Shown here one piece after another: positions 43,023 to 53,824 of a stretch of DNA of 64,000 nucleotides. The notes below the pieces were generated by a model. The model ran no database searches and was not told the origin of the DNA. It was given only the letters and a program-made list of their open reading frames with translations. The DNA lies in assembly GCF_000092645.1 (NCBI RefSeq), contig NC_014165.1:806001-870000 (forward strand), written 5' to 3'. The stretch comes from Thermobispora bispora DSM 43833. GTDB lineage: Bacteria; Actinomycetota; Actinomycetes; Streptosporangiales; Streptosporangiaceae. A program made the translations under genes and the position numbers. Each line of letters opens with the position of its first letter. The stretch's first letter is position 1.

Positions 43023-43874
43023 ATGGCCGAGATCTCCGTCCCGGACGGTTCGTGGAGCTTCGACGGGGACGTGCTGCGGATCGTCCCCGGCGGCGGCGCG
43101 CACGAGGTGCGCCGGGCGGTCGGCGGGCTGGAGATCCCTCTGGCGGCGATCGCCGGCGCGGCGTTCGAGCCTGCGCGCAAGGGCGGCCACCTGCGGGTCT
43201 GGCTGCGCCGGGGCGCGGACCCGCTGACCGACGTCGCACGTGGCGGGCTGACCGGCGCCGCCGACCCCTACCGGCTGGCGGTCCCTCGGGAGAGCACCGG
43301 GGTCGCCGAGTACCTCGCGGACGAGATCCGCGACATGCTCCGGCTGGCGCAGGTGCCGGCCGGGCCCTGCGACGAGTTCCTTCTCCCCGGACCGGACGTG
43401 CCGATCACCGCGTCGGCGGGCGACGGCACCGTGACCTTCGACGGCGATGTGATCCGCATCGAGTGGAACTCGTTCGCCAGGACCGCCAAGCGGGCGGTCG
43501 GGCCCCAGGAGTTCTCGCTCTCCGAGCTCACCGGGGTGGTGTGGACCCCGATGACCGGGCTCGGGTACGGCAGCCTCCGCTTCCGGGTCCGGAGTGCCAG
43601 GGCCACCGCGGCGCCGGAGGAGGACCCGCACTGCGTCGCCTGGGGGATCCAGCGCTACGGCGGCACCACGGTGCTCGTCGCCGCCGCGGTCTACGCCCGG
43701 CTGCGCGGCCGTACGGCGCCGCCGGCATTGCCCGAGGGGACGGGCGGCGGGAAGGAGGACCTGGTGACCCGGCTCGTCCGGCTCGCCGAGCTCCACCGGT
43801 CGGGCGCGCTCACCGATGAGGAGTTCCAGATGGCCAAGCGGCTGGTCCTCCGGGAGGCCGCAGAGGAGGCCTGA
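43023..43874 (+). CDS. DUF4429 double-domain protein with C-terminal SHOCT motif
   Basis: 283 residues: two tandem DUF4429-type beta domains (GSWSFDGDVLRIVPGG at the start, GTVTFDGDVIRIEWNSFART near 140) followed by a SHOCT segment (LAELHRSGALTDEEFQMAKR) near the C-terminus. SHOCT segments often mark oligomerisation or membrane-adjacent regulatory proteins. It has no signal or helix of its own. It follows the CDF gene closely and may be co-transcribed. Function unknown. Confidence 0.85.
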   Translation: MAEISVPDGSWSFDGDVLRIVPGGGAHEVRRAVGGLEIPLAAIAGAAFEPARKGGHLRVWLRRGADPLTDVARGGLTGAADPYRLAVPRESTGVAEYLADEIRDMLRLAQVPAGPCDEFLLPGPDVPITASAGDGTVTFDGDVIRIEWNSFARTAKRAVGPQEFSLSELTGVVWTPMTGLGYGSLRFRVRSARATAAPEEDPHCVAWGIQRYGGTTVLVAAAVYARLRGRTAPPALPEGTGGGKEDLVTRLVRLAELHRSGALTDEEFQMAKRLVLREAAEEA

Positions 43875-43883
43875 GCCGAGCGA

Positions 43884-44560
43884 TTGTGCCGCGACGGTAC
43901 GGACGGCGAGGGCCGTCCGCTCCAGCCGCCGCCCTCCGGCGACGCCGAACCGGCCCGTGAGGTCCTAGTCTCCTTCGAAGCCGATGAGGCTCCCGGGGGC
44001 CGGCCGGCGTACGCCGAAGCGCTCGCCATGCGGACCGATCCCCGCCGGGCCGCAGCCCCGCCGATCACGCCCGAGCAGGCCGAGGAGCTCGAGGGCGCTC
44101 CCGCGGCCGGGTATGAGATCGGCCCCGAGCACCTGGAGGCGCTCCCGGGAGAGCCCACGGACGTGACCCCGGATCCGGAGGAGCTTCCGACGACACGGCC
44201 CCGCCGGCGGTCGTGGACACTCGGCCGGGGCGGGACGCCACCGGCGTCCCGACCGGCACCCGGATATCCGTGACCTTCAGCGAACCCATATGGGAGCCCG
44301 AGATGACGCTGAAGGACCAGGCGGGCACCCCCGTCCCCGGGAAGGCGTACCTCGGCGAGGAGCGAACGGTCCTGTTCTCCGAGCGGAGCCGGGACCTCGC
44401 GGCGGGATGCCGGTACACGGTCGAGGCGACCGGCGGGTACGACGAGGAAGGCAACGGGGGCTGGAGACCCTTACGTGTGGTCGTTCACGACCCGGGTCCG
44501 GATGAGGGCTCCGGTCGCCGTGACCGCGGTTCCGTGGCGCGGCGCGGGGCGGCGACCGTT
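43884..44560 (+). pseudogene. Degraded gene with Ig-like (Big_5/SbsA-type) domain
   Basis: The region reads as one protein only across several frames. Frame one encodes an acidic linker (EQAEELEGAPAAGYEIGPE, DVTPDPEELP) and runs off near 44180. Another frame, from about 44190, gives DATGVPTGTRISVTFSEPI, VPGKAYLGEERTVLFSE and CRYTVEATGGYDEEGN, a bacterial Ig-like domain. Near 44460 the natural ending, PYVWSFTTRV, is found in a third frame. At least two frameshifts are therefore needed, and no signal peptide or membrane anchor is left. It is probably a decayed copy of a surface or secreted protein. Confidence 0.6.
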
Positions 44561-44584
44561 CGACGGCACGTTCACGCCCGGGGA

Positions 44585-44917
44585 TCACCCTGCCCCGAGC
44601 AGGCGCATGGCCTTCTCCTTCTCGAAGTCGAGCGCCCGCCGCGGGGCGGGGATCCGGCCGAGCCGTACCCCGAGATCCCGTACGGCCTGGCCGACCGCGG
44701 GATCGGCGAGCGTGCGGAGGGCGAACGCGAGCTCCGCGGGGGAGACGCCGAACCGGCGCTCCAGCTCCATGGCCTGGCGGACCGCGGCCAGCTCCTCCTC
44801 GCCGTACCGCCGGTGCGTTCCCCGGCCGCGCGTCGCCGGCAGCAGCCCGAGCGACTCCCGGTAGCGGAGCATGCGGGGCGAGACCCCGAGCCGCCTGGCC
44901 GCCTCCGTGATCCGCAT
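44585..44917 (-). CDS. MerR family transcriptional regulator
   Basis: 110 residues from the ATG at 44915-44917 preceded by GGAGGGATCG. The winged-helix is [20 protein letters not shown], with [20 protein letters not shown] as the wing, then an effector helix ([20 protein letters not shown]). No C-terminal Cys ligands for metals are present. It is divergent from the SAH hydrolase gene at 45073 with a 155-base promoter region, so it may control that operon; no effector is known. Confidence 0.88.
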   Translation of the reverse strand: MRITEAARRLGVSPRMLRYRESLGLLPATRGRGTHRRYGEEELAAVRQAMELERRFGVSPAELAFALRTLADPAVGQAVRDLGVRLGRIPAPRRALDFEKEKAMRLLGAG

Positions 44918-45072
44918 CGATCCCTCCACCGAAGAGGCCGGACCTACGGAATATCCGGCCATCTGCCGGTGAAATTAACAAATCCCTGTCAGATTCGTCC
45001 ATCGCGGCATGCGTCCCGCCGGCCGGGAAGCCTAGACTCGCACGGGACGGACAACGGAGGGATTGGGAACCG

Positions 45073-46500
<1,428 letters not shown>

Positions 46501-46570
46501 GCGGCCCGGGGCGGCGGGACCACTCCCGCCGCCACCGGTGCGCTCGGACGAGTCGAGCCGGAGGGCAGGG

Positions 46571-47833
46571 GTGGGCACGGCGGAACCGGTCACGCCGGTG
46601 GGGCAGGCCGCTGAGGGAGAGCTCCGGATCGGGTGGGCCGCCCGGTCGATGCCGGTGCTCGCCGGCATAGCGGAGCGGTTCGCCCGGGAGCGGCCGCTCG
46701 ACGGGCTGCGCATCGCCGCGTGCCTGCACGTCACGGCCGAGACCGCGGTGCTGCTCCAGGTGCTGCGGGAGGGCGGGGCCGAGATCGCGCTCGCCGCGTC
46801 CAACCCGCTCTCCACCCAGGACGACGTGGCCGCGGCGCTCCGGGAGCGGGGCATCGCGGTCCACGCCCGGGCCGGGGCGGACCTGCAGACCTACTACCGG
46901 CACATCCACCAGGCGCTCGACATCGCCCCGCACCTCGTGCTCGACGACGGCTGCGACCTGGTCAACGTCCTCCACACCGAGCGGGTCGAGCTGCTCGGCG
47001 ACGTCGTCGGCGGGTGCGAGGAGACCACCACGGGGATCATCCGGCTCCGGCAGATGGCCGCCGAGGGCGCGCTGCGCTTCCCCGTGGTCGCGGTGAACGA
47101 CACCCGGACCAAGCGCATGGTCGACAACCGGTACGGCACCGGCCAGTCCACGCTCGACGGGATCATCCGGGCCACGAACCTGCTGCTCGCCGGCCGGGTC
47201 GTCGTGGTCGCGGGGTTCGGGTTCTGCGGCCGGGGCGTGGCCGACCGGGCGAGGGGCCTCGGGGCGAGGGTCATCGTCACCGAGGTCGACCCGGTGAAGG
47301 CGCTCGAGGCGGCCCTCCAGGGGTACCAGGTCGAGCCGATGAGCCGGGCGGCCGAGCTCGGCGACGTGTTCATCACGGTGACCGGCAACCGGGACGTCAT
47401 CCGGGCCGAGCACTTCGCGGTCATGAAGGACGGCGCGGTCCTCGCCAACGCCGGCCACTTCGACGTGGAGATCGACGTGCGCGCGCTCCGGGAGCTGGCG
47501 AGCGCGGTGCGCCACGGCGTCCGCCCCAACACCGACGAGTACGTGCTGCCGGACGGCAGGCGGCTGCTGCTCCTCGCCGAGGGCCGGGTGGTGAACCTGA
47601 CGGCGGCGGAGGGGCATCCGGCCGCCGTCATGGACATCTCGTTCTCGGCCCATGCGCTCGCCGCGGCCTGGCTGGTCACCGAGGGGCGCGGGCTTCCCCC
47701 GGGCGTGCACGACCTGCCGTCCGCCATCGACGCGGAGATCGCGCGGCTCGAGCTCGCCGCCGCCGGGGTCACGATCGACACGCTCACTCCCGACCAGGAG
47801 CGGTATCTGCGCTCCTGGCGGCTCGGCTCCTAG
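46571..47833 (+). CDS. S-adenosylhomocysteine hydrolase-like protein, short form
   Basis: 420 residues from GTG 46571 (GGAGGG upstream); GTG 46538 is an alternative. It carries SAHH landmarks: [67 protein letters not shown] loop [17 protein letters not shown] and [10 protein letters not shown]. The catalytic Lys and Asp are kept, while the Cys of YGC is Thr (YGTGQS), as in the short archaeal/Thermotoga-type enzymes. The long-form insert is absent. It is not a recent duplicate of the upstream ahcY. It may act on SAH or a related nucleoside (for example inosyl- or deoxyadenosyl-homocysteine); the substrate is not proven. Confidence 0.85.
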   Translation: MGTAEPVTPVGQAAEGELRIGWAARSMPVLAGIAERFARERPLDGLRIAACLHVTAETAVLLQVLREGGAEIALAASNPLSTQDDVAAALRERGIAVHARAGADLQTYYRHIHQALDIAPHLVLDDGCDLVNVLHTERVELLGDVVGGCEETTTGIIRLRQMAAEGALRFPVVAVNDTRTKRMVDNRYGTGQSTLDGIIRATNLLLAGRVVVVAGFGFCGRGVADRARGLGARVIVTEVDPVKALEAALQGYQVEPMSRAAELGDVFITVTGNRDVIRAEHFAVMKDGAVLANAGHFDVEIDVRALRELASAVRHGVRPNTDEYVLPDGRRLLLLAEGRVVNLTAAEGHPAAVMDISFSAHALAAAWLVTEGRGLPPGVHDLPSAIDAEIARLELAAAGVTIDTLTPDQERYLRSWRLGS

Positions 47834-48086
47834 CTCCCGGGCCCGGCGGGGCCGCGCGCGGAGCCGTACGGCCCGCGGCCCGGCCTGCGCCGGACCGCCG
47901 TCCCGGGCGCGCCCGTCACGGCGAGGCGACGGCCGGCGTATGGCACGGCGGCCCGCCGGGGCGGCGGCCCGCCCGGCGGGCTGGGCGGGCCGCCCGGCGA
48001 GCGGGGCCGCCCGGGTCCCTGACGCGGGTCACCCCGGCCGTGCCGTACGGCGGGGCGGTGGCTCCGATCCGGGGGAGCCGTGGCGG
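47834..48086. other. Gene-free stretch between convergent genes
   Basis: No coding frame is credible. A strong hairpin terminator lies at 47963-47994; the rest is GC-rich filler with short inverted motifs. Confidence 0.4.
47963..47994. terminator. 12-bp perfect hairpin terminator
   Basis: GGCGGCCCGCCC (47963-47974) pairs exactly with GGGCGGGCCGCC (47983-47994) over an eight-base loop, between the convergent short SAH hydrolase and helR genes. It may serve both directions. Confidence 0.65.
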
Positions 48087-50531
48087 TCACCCGAGCTCGC
48101 CGGGGATGGCGGCGGCGATCGCCGCGGGCGGCGGGCCGGGGTGGACGACGCCGAGGCGCCGGGTGGCGCGGGTCATGGCGACGTACAGGTCGTTGCGCCC
48201 GCGCGGCCCGGCGGCGAGGATCGCGGCCGGGTCGGCGATGAGGACCGAGTCGAACTCCAGCCCCTTGGCCTGGCGCACGCCGAGCACCACCACCGGGCGC
48301 TCCAGATCCGGGACGGCGCCGTAGGAGGCCTCCGGGACGACCGCGGCGATCGCCTCGCCGAGCTCGTCCCGCCGGGCGTCCGGGACGATCACCGCGAGCC
48401 GCCCCTCGCCCAGCGACGCGAGCTCCCGGGCGGCGCACTCGGCGAGCACCCGCGGCAGCTCCTCCGGCGTGGTGCGCAGCCGCCACGGGGGCACGCCCGT
48501 CTCCCGCACCGAGCGGGGCGCCTCGGGCTCCGGCTCCCCGGCCGGGGCGGTGGCCGCCAGCGCCCGGGTCGCGGCCGTCATGATCTCGGCGGGGGTGCGG
48601 TAGTTGACGGTGAGCCGGGCGAGCCGCCAGCGGTCGCCCACGTGTGGCCGCAGCACCCGGTCCCAGGAGGTGGTGCCCGCGGGGTCGCCGGTCTGCGCCA
48701 CGTCGCCGACGATGGTCATCGACCGGCCGGGACAGCGCCGCATGATCATGCGCCAGGCCATCTCGGAGAGCTCCTGCGCCTCGTCGACGACCACGTGCCC
48801 GAACGCCCAGGACCGGTCACCGGCGGCGCGCTCGGCGAGGGTGCGGTGGTCGGCCGCCCCGTGCCGTTCGGCGAGCCGCCGGGCGTCGATGACGTCGGTC
48901 GCGATGAGGATCTCGCCCTCCTCGCCCTCCTCCAGGTCGCTGGAGCGGGAGCCGACGAGGATGTCGAGCACGCCCTGCGCGTAGGCGATCTGCTCGGCCC
49001 GTTCGATCTCCTCGGGTGTGGGGCCGGTCCGGGGGGCCTCGCCGAGCAGCTCGGCCGCCTCGTCCAGCAGCGGCACGTCGGCCGTGCTCCAGCCGCCGCC
49101 GGGCGGGCGCTCCAGCAGCTTCCGCTCCTGTTCGCTGAGCATGGGCGCGGCGGTGGCGAGCCGGCCGGGGTCGGCGAACAGGTCCGTCAGCAGCCGCTGC
49201 GGGGTCAGGATGGGCCACAGCTCGTCCAGCGCGGCCCGCACGCCCGGGTCGGCTTGCAGTTCCTTGCGGAGCTCGGCCAGGTCGGCCTCGTCGAGCATGG
49301 TCTCCCGGCCGCCCTGGGTGAGCGGGCCGGGGCCGGCTTCGAGCAGCTCCGCGGGGTACCCGGCCGCGAGCAGGGCGCGCCGGTCGGCCTCGGTGAGCCC
49401 ACCGCCCGGGTCACCGCCGTCGAGCGGCCGGCCCTCCTCGTCGAGCGCGACGGCCTCGAGCCGCTCGGCGGCCTGCCGGGCGAGCAGGTCGAGGATCTCG
49501 CGCCGGAAGATCCGCCCGGCCTCGTTGTGGGTGGCCCGGCCGGCGCGGGCCCGCTCGGCGGCGCGCAGGCAGTCCCGCTCCGTAAGCCGCAGGGTGCCGG
49601 GCCCGTACGGGATCTCGACGTCCCCGCGGGACGGCGCCTGGCGGTCCCGTACCGCGGCGGCGATCACCTCGGCCATCACGGCCCGGCCCTTGATCTCGGC
49701 GGTCTCCGGCGGCTCGGGCCGGTCGGCGACCACCCCCGGGAACATCTCGCCGACCGTGGTGAGCAGCACGTTCGTCTCGCCGAGGCCGGGCAGCACCTGG
49801 CCGATGTAGCGGAGGAAGGCGGGGTTGGGGCCGACGACGAGCACGCCCCGGGAGGCGAGGTGCCGGTGCGTGTAGAGCAGGTACGCGGCGCGGTGCAGCG
49901 CCACGGCGGTCTTGCCGGTGCCGGGACCGCCCTGCACGACGAGCACGCCGCGGTGGTCGGAGCGGATGATCTCGTCCTGTTCGGCCTGGATGGTCTCGAC
50001 GATGTCCTGCATCCGGCCGGTCCGGGCGGCGTTCACCGCGGCGAGCAGCGCGGCCTCGCCGACGAGCCCGTCCTCCGCGCCGGCCGCTTCCCGGTCGAGG
50101 AGCTCGTCGTCGAGGGCGGCGACGCGGCGGCCGCGCAGGGTGATGTGGCGGCGCCGCCGCACCCTCTCGGGGGCGGCCGCGGTGGCGAGGTAGAAGGGGC
50201 GGGCGGCCGGGGCGCGCCAGTCGAGCAGCAGCGGCTCGCCGTCCCCGGCGTCGTCGTCCGCGGAGATGCCGATGCGCCCGATGTAGCGGCGGCGGCCGTC
50301 GCGCATGTCGAGGCGGCCGAAGCAGAGGCGGTTCTCGGCGGCGTCGAGCCGTGCCACCCGGTCGGCGTACCGGGCGACCGCGGACTCCCGCTCGATGAGC
50401 GCCTGCTCGGTGCCGCCGTGCTCGCGGAGCACCGTGGCCAGCCGCTGGGCGGCCTCCTCCCGCAGCTCGTCGAGGCGGCGGTAGAGCATGTCGACGTAGG
50501 CCTGCTCGCGCGCGATCTCGCTGTTGGCCAA
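48087..50531 (-). CDS. helR: HelR-like RNA polymerase recycling motor ATPase
   Basis: 814 residues from a TTG six bases after AGGAG. The N-terminus (LANSEIAREQAYVDMLYRRL) is the coiled-coil secondary-channel arm; GRIGISADDDAGDGEPLLLD and WRAPAARPFY precede the SF1-like motor with Walker A QGGPGTGKTAVALHRA, Walker B HVVVDEAQELSEMAWRMIMR, motif GDVAQTG and C-terminal NDLYVAMTRATRRLGVVHPG. HelD/HelR proteins release stalled RNA polymerase, and HelR can displace rifamycins from it. I see no rifamycin-associated element upstream. An in-frame N-terminal extension of up to 226 codons exists, but it lies in repeat-rich sequence and lacks a ribosome site. Family certain; HelR rather than HelD is my judgement. 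Confidence 0.88.
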   Translation of the reverse strand: MANSEIAREQAYVDMLYRRLDELREEAAQRLATVLREHGGTEQALIERESAVARYADRVARLDAAENRLCFGRLDMRDGRRRYIGRIGISADDDAGDGEPLLLDWRAPAARPFYLATAAAPERVRRRRHITLRGRRVAALDDELLDREAAGAEDGLVGEAALLAAVNAARTGRMQDIVETIQAEQDEIIRSDHRGVLVVQGGPGTGKTAVALHRAAYLLYTHRHLASRGVLVVGPNPAFLRYIGQVLPGLGETNVLLTTVGEMFPGVVADRPEPPETAEIKGRAVMAEVIAAAVRDRQAPSRGDVEIPYGPGTLRLTERDCLRAAERARAGRATHNEAGRIFRREILDLLARQAAERLEAVALDEEGRPLDGGDPGGGLTEADRRALLAAGYPAELLEAGPGPLTQGGRETMLDEADLAELRKELQADPGVRAALDELWPILTPQRLLTDLFADPGRLATAAPMLSEQERKLLERPPGGGWSTADVPLLDEAAELLGEAPRTGPTPEEIERAEQIAYAQGVLDILVGSRSSDLEEGEEGEILIATDVIDARRLAERHGAADHRTLAERAAGDRSWAFGHVVVDEAQELSEMAWRMIMRRCPGRSMTIVGDVAQTGDPAGTTSWDRVLRPHVGDRWRLARLTVNYRTPAEIMTAATRALAATAPAGEPEPEAPRSVRETGVPPWRLRTTPEELPRVLAECAARELASLGEGRLAVIVPDARRDELGEAIAAVVPEASYGAVPDLERPVVVLGVRQAKGLEFDSVLIADPAAILAAGPRGRNDLYVAMTRATRRLGVVHPGPPPAAIAAAIPGELG

Positions 50532-51053
50532 TTGCCGCTCCTCTGATACGATATAATTAAAGGTGTTCGTGTGCCTGCAGGTCATGCAGGTGTCCATGGT
50601 ACTGCCTTCCGGCATGCGCGTGCGCGCCTTCGCGTCCTGATCCATACACCGCGGCCGCCGGCAGCAGCTCAGCGCGGTCACCGCGCCGTCACCGTGCCAC
50701 CCCGCTATCCCATGGCCGTGCGTCCATGGGGATGCCGCGTCGCCGAAGCCGTGATCCCGCCCTCGCGCCCGCGCCGCTCGCCGGCCGTCACCGCTCATCG
50801 CCTGATCGTCGCCGAGGCGGCCTGCCGGATCCCGCCTTCGCTGACCCCTTGGCGCCGCCGCGGCCGGGGTGGTCGCCGCGATCAGCGCGCTCGGCCCATC
50901 CCGTCCACGGGGCAGGCGATTCTCCGATCGTGCCCGGCGCGTCCCGGCCCGTGGAGGAGGCGTGGGGAGGCCGGCCCGGGGTCGGTGCGGGTCGTGCGGG
51001 TCAACCGGGGTGGCGGCGCGCGGCCGCCATCCTGCGGCACCCCACGTCCCGGC

Positions 51054-51157
51054 CCTCGCGGCCCCATGAGCGTACGGCCACGGTCCCGCCGGAGGCCCAC
51101 GGCCTGATCCTCGCGGCCCCATGGGCGTGCGGCCGCGGCCCCGCCGGAAGCCCGAGG
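51054..51157. repeat. Direct repeat, ~49 bases, offset 55
   Basis: CCTCGCGGCCCCATG begins at 51054 and 51109; the copies continue in parallel (AGCGTACGGCCACGG versus GGCGTGCGGCCGCGG, then CCCGCCGGA) with about six mismatches in 49 bases. It lies in the gene-free region upstream of helR. Confidence 0.6.
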
Positions 51158-51677
51158 CCCGCCCGGGGACCGCGGCGCGTGGACGGCCCGCGCACGTCAA
51201 CCTTGGCATTTCTCGACGTATGCATATCGGCGGACATTTGTCACATTGAGTGGGGCCGGCACGGTGCCGCGATTATCGCCGCGCCCCTTTTTGAGTTTCG
51301 GCGGAACCCAAAATCCGCGGACCGGGTGTGGCGGATGCGATCCGGCGCGGAAACCGCCCGGCATCCGGGGCGCCAGCATTAGAGGATCGTTCCTGCAGTG
51401 CGCCGGGCCACAGGAATCCGTCCGCCGGCCGCCGGAAGACCGGCCGGCGAGCCCGCCCTCAGCCGCGTTGCGGCGCATCATCCCAGGTGAGCGCGGGTGA
51501 GATGGTGCGGCCGCCTGCGAGCCATGCCATGCCGTACCGGTAGGAAAACGTGTTAGTAAACCGGTTGGCCGGCGGATAGTCAACCTTCGCCGGATAAGTT
51601 ATTCAGACCTGTTACGTAAAGCCATGAATTACCAATGACTTTCCCCTCATCCCTTTTTAAGCCGATCAATTGGGGTA

Positions 51678-51683
51678 TACGAT
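51678..51683 (+). promoter_or_regulatory. -10 box (TACGAT) of the leaderless GPP34 gene
   Basis: TACGAT (inside TATACGAT) ends eight bases before GTG 51692; no ribosome site. The surrounding 150 bases are AT-rich for this genome. Confidence 0.5.
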
Positions 51684-51691
51684 TGACGTAC

Positions 51692-52327
51692 GTGGCTGAG
51701 GTCGATCATCGTGACACCCGTTTGGCCGACGACCTGTATTTCGTCGTGCATCACGACCGGACCGGTCGGATGCGGCTCCATCCACGGCTGATCGACCTCG
51801 GGCTAGCCGCCGCCATCCTGGGTGAGCTCATGCTCGCCGGGCGGATCACCGTCCAGGAGGCCTCCGGGCAGCCGCGGGTCGTCCCGGTCGATCCGGAGGC
51901 GACGGGGGACGCGGTCACTCAGCGGGCGCTCGACCACATCGTCGCCGAACCGTTCCATCCCTTCCGGGTCTGGCTGGAGTTCCTCGCCAAGACCGCCCGG
52001 CGCGACGTGGCGGACCGGATGGCCGCCGCCGGGCTGCTCCACCCGCCGGGACGGGGCCTGCGGCGCCGATGGGTGCCGGTCGACCCGGACGTGGCCGTGA
52101 TCCCCACCGGCCGGCTCAACCTGGCGATCCAGTACCAGGAGCCGATGAGCACCCAGGAGAGCGTTCTCCTCGGACTGGTCGTCGCGACCGGGGCGGCGAA
52201 GGTCGTGCTGTGGGACCCGGGCTCCGGGCACATCCGCGCCACGATCGCCTCACTTCCCCCGCCGTACCGGGAGCTGATCGCCCAGACCACGGCCGCTGTC
52301 GGCGGCGCCGTGCTCAGCCGCCGATAG
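51692..52327 (+). CDS. GPP34 (GOLPH3-like) family phosphoprotein
   Basis: 211 residues from GTG 51692. It shows the bacterial GPP34 pattern: RLADDLYFVVHHDRTGRMRL, HPRLIDLGLAAAILGELMLAG, then a middle hydrophilic region, and C-terminal MSTQESVLLGLVVATGAAKV. GOLPH3 relatives bind acidic phosphoinositides in eukaryotes; bacterial versions are common in actinomycetes and are of unproven function, perhaps membrane association. An APC permease gene follows after 24 bases. The start is set by the promoter spacing; an in-frame extension to 51635 has no support. Confidence 0.85.
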   Translation: MAEVDHRDTRLADDLYFVVHHDRTGRMRLHPRLIDLGLAAAILGELMLAGRITVQEASGQPRVVPVDPEATGDAVTQRALDHIVAEPFHPFRVWLEFLAKTARRDVADRMAAAGLLHPPGRGLRRRWVPVDPDVAVIPTGRLNLAIQYQEPMSTQESVLLGLVVATGAAKVVLWDPGSGHIRATIASLPPPYRELIAQTTAAVGGAVLSRR

Positions 52328-52351
52328 CCAACCCCCTCCCCAGGAGAAGCA

Positions 52352-53824
52352 ATGTCCCTCACGGAGCAACGACAGAGCGTCGTCACCGCGGCGCTCGCCA
52401 AGGACGCGCTCGGCGTGCCGTCGGTGGTGTTCTTCGTCATCTCCGCGGCCGCCCCGCTCATGGTGAGCGCCGGAGTGGTCACCACCGCGTACGCCGCGAC
52501 CGGGGTGCTCGCGGTGCCCCTCGCCTTCATCGTGCTGGGCGCCGTCCTCGGGATCTTCTCGGTCGGCTACGTCACGATGGCCCGCTACACGGTCAACGCC
52601 GGGGCCTTCTACGCGTACACCTCGCAGGGCATCGGCAAGCCGGTGGGCGTGGCGACCGCGTGGATCGCACTGATCGCCTACAGCGTCCTCCAGGTCGGCC
52701 TGTACGGCGTGATCGGCCCGGCCCTGGAGCCGCTGCTGACCGAGTGGTTCGGCGTGGCCCCGCCCTGGTGGGCCATCGCGCTCGTCGGCTGGGCGCTCAC
52801 CGCCATCCTCGGCCTCATGCGGGTCGACGTGAACGGGCGCGTCCTGGCGGTGCTGCTCGTCGCGGAGATCACCATCGTGGTCGTCTACGGCATCGCCAAC
52901 CTGTTCGCGCCGGCGCCCACCGGCCTCAACCTCGACGTGTTCAACCCGGCGAACTTCTTCGTCCCCGGCGTCGGCGCGCTGATCGCGCTCTGCGGCGCGG
53001 CGTTCTCGGGCTTCGAGGCGTCGGTGGTCTTCTCGGAGGAGTCCAAGGATCCGAAGCGCACCGTGCCGATGGCGACCTACGTCGCGCTCGGCATCATGAC
53101 CGCCCTCTACACGCTCTCCGCGTGGCTGATGACCGTGCCCGTGGGCAAGGACAAGATCATCGACGCGGCGCGCGACCAGAGCACCGAGCTGCTGTTCGGC
53201 CTCGCCGGCCAGAACATCGGGTCCTTCGCCGCGACCATCGGCTCGGTCCTCTTCGTGACCAGCATCTTCGCCGCGATGATCGCCTTCCACAACACGCTCG
53301 CCCGCTACGTGTTCGCGCTCGGGCGGGAGAACGTGCTCCCGGCGTTCTTCGGCCGTACCTCGCCGACCGGGTCGCCGGCCGCCGGCTCGCTCGCCCAGAG
53401 CGCCAGCGGCCTCGCGGTGATCGTCATCTACGCGGTCTTCGGCCTCGACCCGCTCACCCAGCTCTTCTTCGTGGCCGGCGCCTTCGGCGGACTCGGCATC
53501 CTCCTGCTGCTCCTGGGCACGTCGATCGCCGTGCTCTTCTTCTTCGCGAAGCGCACGGATCTCAACGAGACCGCCTGGCGGACCCGGATCGCCCCGGCCA
53601 TCGCCACCGTGCTGCTCCTGACCGTCCTCGCGGTCGCCATGGCCAACTTCGACGTCGTGCTCGGCGTCTCCCCGGACTCGCCGCTCCGCTGGGTGCTGCC
53701 GGGCGTCTACGTCGCCGCCGCCGTGCTCGGCGTGGTGTGGGGGCTGGTGCTCCGCGCCAGGCGCCCCGAGGTCTACGTGAACATCGGCCTCGGCCCGGAG
53801 GCCGACCTGAGGAGGAGGCCATGA
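52352..53824 (+). CDS. APC family amino acid/polyamine permease
   Basis: 490 residues, ATG after AGGAGAAGCA. About 12 helices; the N-terminal unwound helix is FFVISAAAPLMVSAGV and helix 6 contains FSGFEASVVFSEESKDP, typical of APC superfamily transporters. The nearest branch is that of amino acid/polyamine permeases. Coupled by four-base overlap (ATGA) to a GNAT acetyltransferase gene, suggesting uptake followed by acetylation of an amine. The substrate cannot be read from the sequence. Confidence 0.9.
   Translation: MSLTEQRQSVVTAALAKDALGVPSVVFFVISAAAPLMVSAGVVTTAYAATGVLAVPLAFIVLGAVLGIFSVGYVTMARYTVNAGAFYAYTSQGIGKPVGVATAWIALIAYSVLQVGLYGVIGPALEPLLTEWFGVAPPWWAIALVGWALTAILGLMRVDVNGRVLAVLLVAEITIVVVYGIANLFAPAPTGLNLDVFNPANFFVPGVGALIALCGAAFSGFEASVVFSEESKDPKRTVPMATYVALGIMTALYTLSAWLMTVPVGKDKIIDAARDQSTELLFGLAGQNIGSFAATIGSVLFVTSIFAAMIAFHNTLARYVFALGRENVLPAFFGRTSPTGSPAAGSLAQSASGLAVIVIYAVFGLDPLTQLFFVAGAFGGLGILLLLLGTSIAVLFFFAKRTDLNETAWRTRIAPAIATVLLLTVLAVAMANFDVVLGVSPDSPLRWVLPGVYVAAAVLGVVWGLVLRARRPEVYVNIGLGPEADLRRRP

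Larger units (their letters stand above)
50532..51691. other. 1.16-kb gene-free region between helR and the GPP34 gene
   Basis: No reliable gene in either strand. Near helR it contains CCTGCA-N5-TGCAGG (50574-50590) and a perfect TATAAT on the plus strand (50552-50557) that does not serve a known gene. A 55-base-offset direct repeat lies at 51054-51157. From about 51540 to 51690 the base composition is clearly more AT-rich than elsewhere, with TTAGTAAACC, AATTACCAATG and CCTTTTTAAG; this leads into the GPP34 promoter. It may be a regulatory region, a decayed element, or hold small RNAs. Confidence 0.45.

Noticed and set aside
44918-45072. A SAH riboswitch upstream of ahcY
   Set aside because: The spacer to the MerR gene is short, and I do not see the conserved SAH-riboswitch core; only a normal ribosome site is visible.
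50532-51209. An N-terminal extension of helR up to 226 codons
   Set aside because: It covers direct repeats and low-complexity sequence; a TTG with a good ribosome site at 50531 agrees with the usual HelR N-terminus.
51197-51583. A 128-codon minus-strand frame in the helR upstream region
   Set aside because: No ribosome site, no domain, mixed low-complexity composition and no supportive third-position bias.
50532-51691. A rifamycin-associated element upstream of helR
   Set aside because: I looked for a GGGGCTTG-type dyad with CAAGCCCC and did not find one.
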